A stretch of 64,000 nt of DNA. It comes from Trebouxia sp. TZW2008 (taxonomy: Eukaryota; Chlorophyta; Trebouxiophyceae; Trebouxiales; Trebouxiaceae). Location: positions 186,001 through 250,000 of the forward strand of contig BDIU01000091.1 of NCBI GenBank assembly GCA_002118135.1, written 5' to 3'. The position numbers and the translations under genes were made by a program. The notes below the pieces were generated by a model. That model did not search any database. It saw only the letters and a program-made list of their open reading frames with translations, and was not told where the DNA came from. The stretch's first letter is position 1. Every line of letters starts with the position of its first letter. This document shows positions 1 to 12,000 of the stretch, piece after piece.

Positions 1-3000
1 TTCCTAGCTTTCTTGCTTTTGGTTTTGTGACTTTGCTTGCCATCTGTAGCAGCCTTTCTTGGGCTGGAGGTCGTTGTATCAACACCACCTGCGCATCATA
101 CATTGTCGGAATTCACAAAGCTCAAGATGGTTTCTGCTCAGTGCAAATGGAACACAGCTGGCTGTAGAAAAGCATATTCATGCTCAAATGGCATGTGCAT
201 GTGCCACTTGGGAACCAGCCACTGAAACAGGCAGGCGCGCATGTGAAAGAGGCTGTGCAGTATGTGCATGTGTTGCTGAATTATTGTCAGAGTGTAGAAG
301 ACACATGTCTTTGCATCGGCTCAAGATCAGATGCTGCGCATTGCTTTCACAACGCCTAGTTACAATGCTTGTGCAGCAGCACCTTCTGGACCTGCATTTC
401 CACTGCCTGCGTGCAACATGCACACATGCCGCCATGTTTCTGCCAAAGTCTGGATAACAAATGTCACTTAGGTAGCTCGGTGCACTGCTGCATGTTGCTT
501 TGAAAATGTGTTTACTGCAATGCTTGTGCAGCAACACCCTCTGCACCTTCATCACCACTGCCTGTTTTGTCATCATTAGCTGCATCAGAGTCTGAGTCAT
601 CAACTGAGTCTGAGTGCGAGGCAGCTGATCCTGAGGCTGAGTCTGAGCCAGAGCCTGACGATGAGCCCCTCTTGCTGCTCTGCAATGTCCAACTGCAAGC
701 TTATGCGTTTACCACAATAGAGTTTATATTAGATTTCATTATTGTGAGCAGAAAAAATCCTAAATGTATGATATATGTTACGGTCGCAAGCTTGCAAATC
801 ATCCATGACATAAATTACATCATTTCATTTCCATTCTTGGTTTAATTGGTTTAGGTTAGTATATGATCAAACTGGTTGCAGACAGTTGATTGCTTCTGTA
901 CGTACCTAGTTGGGCCTGCTGAGCTTGCCTAGCCCACGTTTATAATGAATGAAAATCAATTCTTACGCACTGCTTGACATGCTTTGCAGGCATGTCACAA
1001 GCTATGTACTCAAAATCGCAGCCAAGGGCAACGCATGCTGGTTGACTACTGGTGGGGTGCTGCTCATCACAAGAAAGTATGGGCAATGATGTTGAAGACA
1101 CTGTGTTCATGGTGGTGAGGCAAGCGCACGAAGATTACCTTTTGCTTGCCAAGGCGCTTTTTGAGGCCCAATTTGCGCAGCTGACTCGAGATTTGCCCTT
1201 TACTGAAACCACCTGACATGTCCTCTGCAATGATAGCCAGATATCCCTTGTCCTCATGGTGCTTGTCATAGAGAGCACGCAATCTCTCCTCCTACACATG
1301 GCAAATGACAGCTTTCAAACCATCAGGTCACAATGCTAAGCTGACATGTCCTCAGCATGATGGTCAAATTGCTCTTGTCCTCGTGGCGCTTGTGCTACAG
1401 AGCATGCAACCTCTCCTGCTGTTGATTGCAGTTGATGGCTTTGAAAGCATCATATGGCATTGTCAGCCTGGCATGTCCGCAGCAACGATGGCCAAAATGT
1501 TCTGACGGTCCTTGATCATATATAGCACAGAGCCTCTTGACCTGTACATGAAGCATGAGAGCCGTTTGCAGATGACATCTTCTGCGCTATCAGGACACAG
1601 TGTCACCGTGGCATATGCTCAGCACCAATGGCCAAGAAGTGCTTGCTCTCATGGTACTGATGAGAAAGGGTACGCAACTTCTCCAACTGACCATGCAGCA
1701 TGGCCTTCCTTTGAGACTGACAATTTTGTCAGTGGCTTGTCAGTGCGTTGCAAGGGGGATCCATGGCTACAGCTGGATCCTGACCTGTGTGTCAGTGAGT
1801 CTGTTCCTCTTGAGCCCCATAGCCTTGAGCTGACGGCTGATGTGACTCTTCTTAGATGCACCGCCCATGCCAGTCACACAGTACTGTAATGCGATGCAAA
1901 GAAAGGTAAATCATTACAGTTAGATGCTGACCTGTGAGTCAGTGAGTCTATTCCTCCTGAGCCCCATAGCCTTGAGCTGGCGGCTGATGTGACTCTTCTT
2001 GAATGCACCGTCCATGCCAGTCACACAGCGCTGCAGGCAGTCCTTCAAGCCATTCACCTCCTCAAAGATCTCCTTCAACACATTTGCCTGCAGATAAAGT
2101 GGGCGGTTTTAAAATGCCAAACGAGCTGAACATACAGCATTGCAGGCAGTGCTTCAAGGAGCATGTTTCTTGCCAGTCACACAGCGCTGCAGGCAGTCCT
2201 TCAAGCCATTTTCTTCCTCAAAGACTTCCTTCAACTCATTTGCCTGCAGATAAAGTGGGTGATTTTCACATGCCAAACGCTGATCATACAGCATTGCGGG
2301 CAGTTCTTCAAGGAGCATGTTTCTTGCCAGTCACACAGCGCTGCAGGCAATCCTTCAAGCCATTCACTTCCGCGAAGATTTCTTTCAGCTCATTTGCCTG
2401 CAGATGAAATGGGCGTTTTTCAAATGCCAAATGCTGATCATACAGCTTTGCAGGCAGTGCTTCAAAAAGCATGTTTCTTGTCAGTTACACAGCTCTGCAT
2501 GCAGTCCTTTGGGCTGTGCACTTCCTCAAACATCTCCTTCAGCTCAGTTGCCTGACTGCAATGCGGCAGCAACCACAACTGCATCTTGACACAAAGTCAG
2601 CCTGTGGAAAGCAGCAATCACGCTTGCATCTTGATGCAAATTTAGCCTTTGGAAAGCAGCAACTACAATTGTACCTGAACACAAACTTAGCTCTAAACTC
2701 TTCAGGCCAGCGATGAGTTTATGCTCAGCCGATCTGCCGTTTGATGATGATTCGTATGAAATGATGCGCACCCAATCGCAGTGGGAGAGACACAATGCCA
2801 AGCACACCTGTTTTTCTGACATGACACCCTTTTTGGGGCGGTGACTGGCAAAGCCAATCTGACCGCCATCAGAGTCAGCATCACTGTCAGCTCCTCCTTT
2901 CTTGCCTGTTTGCTTGTCATATATGTCCTGCATGGCAGCAACATGGGCAGTGTCAGATAGGTTCAGGTCATTTTTGCTCATCTTGTGCCTCACAGGTCCA

Positions 3001-6000
3001 TCTGTTACATACACTGAACTGGATGCAAGGCAAGGCAAGCAGGTCCTTCCACTACAGCCATGCACATGCCTTCAGTACAACGTCATACAGCTTGACCTGG
3101 GAAGCTTGATACCATGAAACATTGCATGACATCTTGGGACAACTGCAACATTATGATTTTATTGGACGTATTTGCAGCAGTGCATGTCGCTGGCATTTCT
3201 GACGTGAGCATCATTGTTTTTTGAAAAAATGCTTACAACACAGCTTGGAGTGGGCAAGCAGTATGCAAATCGTCAGCAGCATATGCATCACTTACGCACA
3301 ACCAGGTGGGCAGCAAGCACTTACCCTCCAGTTGTACTCATCTCTGACCGTTTCTGCCACCATTGCGTTCTTCCAAAACATGAGCTCAATGAACATCATG
3401 GCTGCTGACTTTTGCCGCACCTGCTTCCATCACACAGCATGTGTGTGTGATGCTGAGAAGCTGAGAGGAAATGCATGAAGCGCAATGCAGCAGCGCTGTT
3501 GTTGTAGAATGGCACAGATCTGCTTGACAGAAGGCAGACAAAACCAAAACAGCAAGTCACTGTTTGCCCAACACAGAAAGTACGACAATGCATGACCTGG
3601 TTTGCATGCACAAACAAGCAGCAAGCAGTCAGACTGGCCAAAGGCGTTCATTGGCACTCTCTCCTGAGCAACTTCAGGCATGAAAGACTTTGACTGCTGA
3701 GCATGTGTTACAAGCCCTTGCAGACTTTTGCATGCTCTGTGCTCTAGCAGAACCTGCAGTAACTTTGTACTTGCATACAAGTAGGTGCACTACTGACATG
3801 CATTACTGCCATGCACCAGCTAGCATAAACAGTGTCAACTTATGCTCAACTCAGCAGCTTTGTTGCAAGCACAAGAGCATGGCTTCTGTGAGCATGACAA
3901 GTGAAGCAAGCAGGGCCGATCACAGGTGGAACACCCCTGTATGAGAAAGCAACACACCCAAAATCATACAGCAAATTCGTCAAAAGCGGAAATGATTACC
4001 TTGGCTTCTTTGCGCAGGCGCTGCCTAGCCTCACGGCGCCTGGCTGCCTCCTCACTCTCCCCTTCGCCCTCTTCTTCACTTGCCTCATACATCTCATCAT
4101 CACCATCATCTGCACCCACAGATCCCGAGTTTGTCGCTGTTTGGAGTGGCATTTATGATGCATGACATCCTGCTCTACTGTACAGGATATGCTGAATGGA
4201 GGCTGAAATTGAATTGTCTGGCAGCTGGCCAATTTGATGTTGCACATGCTTGCTCCACCAGATCACCCTAAACTATGTTATGTTTGGCGCTTTGCAAAGA
4301 CAGCCTTTGTCACAAGCCTTCACGCACTGCATTGTTACCTTTGTGATAACAGCGCTTGTATCAGTAATTCAACAATCTTGCATGTGTCATATGATCAAAG
4401 GCAGTAGCAAGCCTGCTTTTATGCGCTTTGTGCGTGCTTTGCCCTCAATACTGCATTGCAGGTAGCGGTAACACTTGCCAGCAGTTGCAGTGTTTGTTGC
4501 CAGGCAGGCAAATAGATTGCGGGTGACATGCGTGGCCAGGTGCACCACCCTTCCCCAACAATACATGCACATTGAGCAAATGCAGTTCTGTGACTTGCAT
4601 GCATCACTCTCAATAAACATGATGCTTGCCTGCAGTTGCAGTGTCTGGTGCCAAGCGGGCAAACAGGTTGCGAGTAACATGCGTGGCCAGATGCACCACC
4701 TCTCCAGCTCCCTCCTGCTTCCTGAATGCCTTGTCTGATAGGATGGCTTGGAGTACACGCAGCACTGATAGCTGCAGCACAAGTGCTTCTTCAAGCAGCA
4801 CAGAGCAGATTTTGGGCTATGAACGCAATGTCTGATAGGATGGCTTGAACGCTTGTCTGCACACACAGCACTTCAGTTTCTCAATCATAGACTCTGCCAC
4901 TTGACAGCCTACTTTGATCTCCGTGGTGCACTGACACCAAGACGTAATGTTGGAAAGCCATGCGCATGCCTTGATAGATCATGCATCAGTTTACATGCCG
5001 GCAGACGACAGACCTGGTATAGCATGGGCTCCAGGTTGAGGCCAGCAGGGTTGGCTATTCGCTTCAGGAAGGCAACCAAGCAGTGATTCACTGTGCTACC
5101 ATTGGTAGCAAACCCTGCACAACTGTATCCATTTGGTCAGTTAAAGATGCTTTCATTTGCTCACCTGTCAAAGCAGTCACATGCATGCTCGGCATCTTTA
5201 AGGCTTATCTGAACATGCAGAGGGAATGCTTAGGCCTCCGGAAGAGTTTGATTATGATTCTCGATTTACTGAAGCAGACTTTGCTTGTGCACGCATGACA
5301 AACATCACAGTAGCAATATGCGAGTCCCACTACGAGTCGAGTGACTTGGTACAGCACCACCTGGTGCAGTAGAATTCGGTCAGACAGCCTCGGCGCAGTT
5401 GACTCCGCCCAGAACTGTCCTTGTGTGAAGGTCAAGCAACAAGCTTGTGCAGCAACATTGCTCTGCTGGTGTGTGAATGCATAGACCAACAGCATAAGCT
5501 TGCAGGGTGTTGCCACAGGACTGGTCGCTTTACGCAGGGGTGACTTGCCTTGTAGTAGCCAGCAGTAGAAATGGATGACTGCTGGAAATGCCAACTCCTG
5601 CTTGACCCGCCGCTGCAAATCGTATGCCACTTCTCTCACCCGCCGTCGCCTCTCCTCTTCTGCCTGCAAGATATGTTCAACTTCTTTTCCTCTGCTATTA
5701 GGCATGCTGCTATTGACAAAGCAAATGATCTGCTTGACCAAGCTTTCGCGCTTGACAACGGCCAGAGCATCCACATGTTTTCCAGCTCGGGATATGATGA
5801 CGGCATATGCAGTTTTTCATTATTTGTGAGCAAATGCAATCATGCGCATTGAGTGCATACATGTTTGTATAGGGCATTGGCTCGTACGGAGCCCACATGA
5901 CAGCAAGGGCACAGGGACTATCAAGCAGAACAAAATGCTGACTCAAACAGAAGTCACATGACAGAGGCAGCAAGGGCATCTTGAGCATAGGGCAGCATGC

Positions 6001-9000
6001 TGTTACTGCGCCTAAGCGCCATAACGCCAGCTCTCTTACTGTAGCACTATGCAGATCATGTGTGCTCCGAGTAGAACAGAATGCTCACTTCTTCCTGTTC
6101 AGCTTCTTCAAAGGGGTCCCCGGCCCTGCCCCCCTGTATCCCACCTGGGGATGGCTCAGGGCTGGGGCTGGCCTCAGCGCCCTCAACACCTGCAGCTGCG
6201 TCTGCAACAATGCTACATCAGTCACAAAATCACGACAGCGAACACAGCACACACAGTGTGTGGGTGACTTGAGCTCTTTGCAAGTCATACAGCACAGCAA
6301 AGGAGTCTGGCCAGTGCGAAATCAGTGCACAGCAATGTACATTCACATGCCAAGTGGCAGAACATGAAGTACGTCTGTGCTGTAGGTAACATTAGGCTGC
6401 AAAGCAGGATTCTGTTCTGCGTGGTCAGCACTGAGACCTATGATATGCACACATGGTCTGCAAGGCTGACCTGCACCTTCTGGGGAGCCCTCTGCAAAGG
6501 GCTGGGGCTTCTTCCTGCGGCCCCCACCTGCCCTGGCCTTCTGCTTCACTAGAAATCCTCCTGCCTCTGCACATCAAACCCCACAAGCTTTGCAGTCATG
6601 GTCAAGTCCTTGTTGAATGAGTAGCTTTCTTTCTGAGCATCAATGAACTTCCCTAGAGATTTCAGATACAAAAGCATCATATCGCATCCGTGCAATCTGT
6701 GACATGACCATCTTTGTTTGTATCGCAACACCCACGACAGGTGAGCTACCATTGCCAAACTGACTGCTCGTCAGTCTGACTGCGCATCTCACATCTGTCA
6801 AGAGGATCTGATAGAAAAGCTAAACCACTGCCTCAGAGGCAGCAGTCCATAATTGAGGTGTTGAGGCAGTTTAGGATATGCAGGATGACATGCAGAGCCT
6901 GCATCGACTCCACGACATAGCTACAGGGCTGAAAAGCAACACAGACAGTACAGACCATGCCTGGGGAATCGAGGCAGTCCAGCATATGCAGGATGCTTTG
7001 AACAGCCTGCGATTGGTCCCTGAATGTGTATACAGCGGCAACTGCGCGCGGCAAAGACAGCGCCTCACAATGAAGATTGTTGCTTTGAGAGACACCTGAG
7101 GTGTTGAGGCGGTCCAGCATGTGCAGGATGACATGCAGAGCCTGCATCAGGTCTGTAGCATGGTCACAGGGGCGAAAGGCATCACAGGTAGTGCAGGCCA
7201 TACTTGGTGTTGAGACTGACCGAGCACGCACATGATGCTTTGGCCAGAATGCAAATGATTTCTGATGTGGCTGCAAAGGCTGTGACATGCAACAAAGACA
7301 CTTGATCATGGCCAAAATGGTGATGTGCAAAGACATTAGAGACCAAACCTGAGGTATTGAGGCGGTCCAGCATACGCAATATGACATGCAGAGCCTGTAC
7401 CAAGTCCACAGCGTGGCTACGAGGCTGAAAGGCATAGTTGAAGCTCTTCAGCAAGCGGCCTACGACTGGCAGCAGGCCAGACTCCTTCATGTCATCATGC
7501 AGCAGCCTGCACATTAGCAAGGGGGGGCATCAAGGAATGTCTGATATATCTACTCATGTGTCTCATTCAATATTGTCTGTTTTTGGTAGCCTGCTCATTG
7601 TGCAACTTTCAGTATGACGGTGGCACCGACAAGCTGCGTTAGCCAGCAAATCCTGAGTTTTGCTCATTGCATGCAACACAGCCAGCATTGCTGCAATCAC
7701 AGCAGCATGTTGCAGGCAGTAATTGCAACAAGTGCTTTGCTGCGTTTATTGTAGGCTGATTTGGCAAGCATGAGCAAGACATTAGAGGCACCTGCGCTGT
7801 AGACGATCAGCTGCCTTTTTGTCTGCAGAGGTGCCCACGTACAGCGCCAAGTCCAATGCATACAGCATCTCCTTCAGCAGCGCCAATGACTCATGCTGCG
7901 TAACAAACAAAACTTTGCTCTCAGACACACAAGGACATGTCAAAACTGTGCAATTTAGCCCATGCACATACGATTATTTGGGAACAAACGCACAACAAAG
8001 GGAAGTTCTCTGACTCTTGCACAGCATTTGCAGAGTCTCTTAGACACTACAAAGGATGCAAAACATGAGCATTCTGCAGATTTATGAAGTGCAGCTGCAA
8101 GAGGGAGCATTGTGATAGAAGGTAGCATCAGGTCACCTGCAGTTCCCAGTCTTTCTCTGGAGCTTTGCCAGGCAAATCGACTAAACCTAATCTAATCACA
8201 GCAGACATTTTGCAACACCACGGTCCATCTGATACAAGCAAAAGGTACATCAAGCAAGGCAGTATTCCAATGCGGCACCGCAGCAAACTACCTGCAATTC
8301 CCAGTCTTTCTCTGGCGCCTTGCCAGGCAAGTCAACGAGACCTATCCACAGCACGTGAACCATATGGAAGGTGTCCCATCCCAGAATCGCACTCACACAG
8401 GCAAAGGGTGACCCCTCTGCCTGCTTACCCCCCTCAGCACCCTGCTCTGCTCCGTTTGCCCCTGTCTCTGCCTCTGGCTTATTGTCTACATTGCCAGAGG
8501 CAGTTATTAACAATCATTCAGTGTTGTTGCTGAAGTCGTCTCACTGATGTTGCTTATTTTTGCAAAAGACCCATGGTGCTCACACAGGCAAAGTGCGCCG
8601 CCTCAGCCGGGTCATTGCTGTCAATGCCCTGCCCTGCTTCACTCGCCCCTGCCCTGGTTTGTAACCCGCATAGCCAGCAGGGAAGGTTTTAGCACCAAAC
8701 ACAACCCAAACATACACATAAAAAACATATCTGTATGTCGCTGCCAAGCATTGGCCCACCATTCTTGCTTATCTGTGATTGGCACAAGCATGTATACAGC
8801 TTCATCAGCACAAGCAGGGCGTTTGCATCAGCTGTGCAACCCCCTTGGATGCAGTTGCACCCAAGACATTGTGCACACTCACCAAATAAAGTCAAGCTGT
8901 GCAGACAAGCATTGGTCAAAAACAGGCATAAGCATCTACAAGTGATTTTTGTCACCTGCAGGGCTGTTTGCTGCAGCCCTGTTGAGGCTGCTTGGAGCTG

Positions 9001-12000
9001 CCTTGTCAACATTTTCTTGCACTGCAGCATCTGCAGCTCCTGTTGCTGCTGCTTGTGCTGACGAGGCTGTGACTGCGTCCTCACCTGGAGGCTGACGCTT
9101 CTGCTTGGCGTCCTGTTGTTGCTTCAGTGTGTTCTCCTGCACAGCTGATGCATCATGAAAGCACCAGCAATGATTGCAAGAGTAAACTTTGCCAGGGTGA
9201 ACTTCTTGTGCAATGCCTGCACAGCTGCTGCAGCAAAAGTTGACAACCTGTCTGCCACCGTTGGCATCAACATCACAGAACTTGAGAATGCTTCCAAGCA
9301 AAAGATAAATGCATGTGCAAGCCCTTGCGCAGCTGCTGCATCAGAAGTGCGCGCGTTGTACTGTGACCGTCAGCAAGATCTACTTGTACATGCTGAGAAA
9401 GCCCAACTACAGATCTGTGCTGATGTGACATCATAGCAAGGCTTGGAGTGATCTTGGTGTAACAGGGCAAGACAATGGACCATTGAATGTATAAAGCACA
9501 TGCTAACGTGGTGCAATTGTCTGCAGCAAAGTGACCATTGTGTCGCCTGTGGTCCATCCCTTGGCTGGCCAGATGTGCTTCACACTTTCAGCATTGTCAG
9601 GATATGCACAGTTGAGCAGCTCACCTGTTGTGTGCGGACAACTGCTGTTGCCAGCTGAGCAAGGCAAAAGATGCACACATGCAGCAGAGTAAGTGCAGCA
9701 GCTCACCTGTTGTATGCATACAAATGCTGTTGCCAGCTGAGCAAGGCGGAAGACGCACGCAAAGTCATCTCTTGACAGGTGGGAAATACGTAAGCCAGCC
9801 TTGCATTCCAAACAGTCAGCAGGGTCAGTATTCAGACAGTGCATCAGCTCACCTGTTGTATGCGTACAAATGCTGTGGCCAGCTGAGCAAGGCGGAAGAA
9901 GCACACAAAGTCATCTCTGGATAGGCGGGAGATATGCAAGCCAGCCTTGAGGTCTTGTAGCACAGCTGCCATGACTGTGCCTAAGCTGCCAGCCTGAAGC
10001 AGCTGCTCCATGTACTGACGCAGCTTCCACAGCAGCTGGGACTGCAGCTGTGCCAGTGGCTTCTCTTCCACCTGCATGTGGTATGTCTTTCAGTAGCTAG
10101 TACAGACCTCTGCGGTGTGTGCTATTTCCAGAACTATTGTTGTATCCAAGCTGCCAGCCTGCAGCAGCTGCTCCAGGTACTGATGCAGCTTCCACAGCAG
10201 CTGTGACTGCAGCTGCGCCAGTGGCTTTCCTTCCACCTGCACATGGTGCATCGCTCATGAGCCCAAGGCCGACCTTTGTTGCATGTATACTGCCTCAAAA
10301 CTGTTGCTGTGCCTAAGCTGCCAGCCCAAAGCAGGTGCTGCATGTACTGACGCAGCTGTGCCAACAGCTTCTCTTCCACCTGCACATGGTACATGATTCT
10401 AAAGCTTGATGAAGATCTCTGGAGAGTGCTATGGGTATATGTGAGGACTCCCTGATGCCATGACGCATCACCAAGACTTGAAGTCCTGCAGCATGCCTGC
10501 CGTGACTGTGCCTAAGCTGCCAGCCTAAGCAGGTGCTTCATGCACCGATGCAGCTTCCACAGCAGCTGGGGCTGCAGTGCGGCAGTCACTTCTCTTCCAC
10601 CTGCACATGGTACATCATTCTCTAGCGTGATAAAGGACTCTGGAGAGTGCTGTGTTCGTATCTGTCAGGACCATTGCCATCACCCATCACCAAAGCTTGA
10701 TGTCCTGCAGCACGGCTGCCATGACTGTGCCTAAGCTGCCAGCCTGCAGCAGCTGCTCCATGTACTGAACGGCTTCCACAGCAGCTGAGACTGCAGCTGC
10801 GCCAGCTACTTCTCAGCTACCTGCAGGTGATGCATCATTCAGCAGCTTGGTATCATCTGTCTGTCAGGTCTTTCTTGATAGATGGAGACATGGCAAACCC
10901 AGCAAATCGGACACCAAAAAGCTGCTGCAGACCAAGCAAGTAACATGCTTCATCAAGCCAAAGGAAGAGCAAGAGCATCTCTCAGCAAGGTCTGACCTCT
11001 TGAGCTCTGGAATGGCAGGCAAGTTGGGCAACAAGGGATTGCTGCAGATCGGAGCATGTTTCTTGTGAAACAGTCAAAGCAAGTTTGTTACAATACTCTC
11101 ACCAATGCTTTGTTCAATCTCTTGAGCTCTGGAATGGCCGGCAGTTTGGACAAGAATAGATTGCTGCAGATCAGAGCATTTCTGTGGTGAAACAGTCAAA
11201 GCAAGGGTGTTACAAATCTCTCACCAATGCTTTGTTTGATCTCTTGAGCTCTGGGATGGCTGGCAAGTTGGGCACCAAAGGGTTGCTGCGGACCACAGCG
11301 CCCCTGTCTTCAGCATGGTATCGCCGTACAAACAGCCCACCAAAGCGTGCATGCCGTGCTGGCGGCCCTGAGCTGCTCTGCTTCAGTCTTGCCTGATGAC
11401 GCTCCATTGCTGCTCTCTCGCTGGCCATGCCGGAACCTACACAATCAAGTTGCCACTGCTGACAACCATTGGAATCAATCAGGATGCTACTGCTGAGGAT
11501 CATTGACCAGACTTCTAGGCAACTCTGTTGTCTAATGACGCTCCATTGCTGCTCGCTCGCCGGACATGCCAGAACCTACATAATCAGGACGCTACTGCTG
11601 AGGATTATTGGCCAGACTTGTAGGCAGTCTTGTTGTCTGATGACGCTCCACTGCTGCTCTCTTGCTGGACATGCCAGAACCCACACAATCAGGATGCCAC
11701 CTCTGAGGATCATTGACCAGACTTGTAGGCAGTCCTCTTGTCTGATGACGCTCCATTGCTGCTCTCTTGCTGGACATGCCAGAACCTACACAATCAGGAT
11801 GCTACTGCTGAGGATCATTGACCACACTTGTAGGCAGTCCTGTTGTCTGATGACGCTCCCTTGCTGCTCTCTCGCTGGATATGCCAGGACCCACTCAAGC
11901 AGGATGCCACCTCTGAGGATCATTGATGCAACATGCAGGCAGTCCTGTTGTCTGATGATGCTCCATTGCTGCTCTTTCACTGGACATGCCAGAACCTACA

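Noticed and set aside
2003..2555. Protein-coding repeat gene on the plus strand
   Set aside because: The plus-strand open frames are a shadow of minus-strand exon copies; the minus-strand translation matches the TIMELESS C-terminus.
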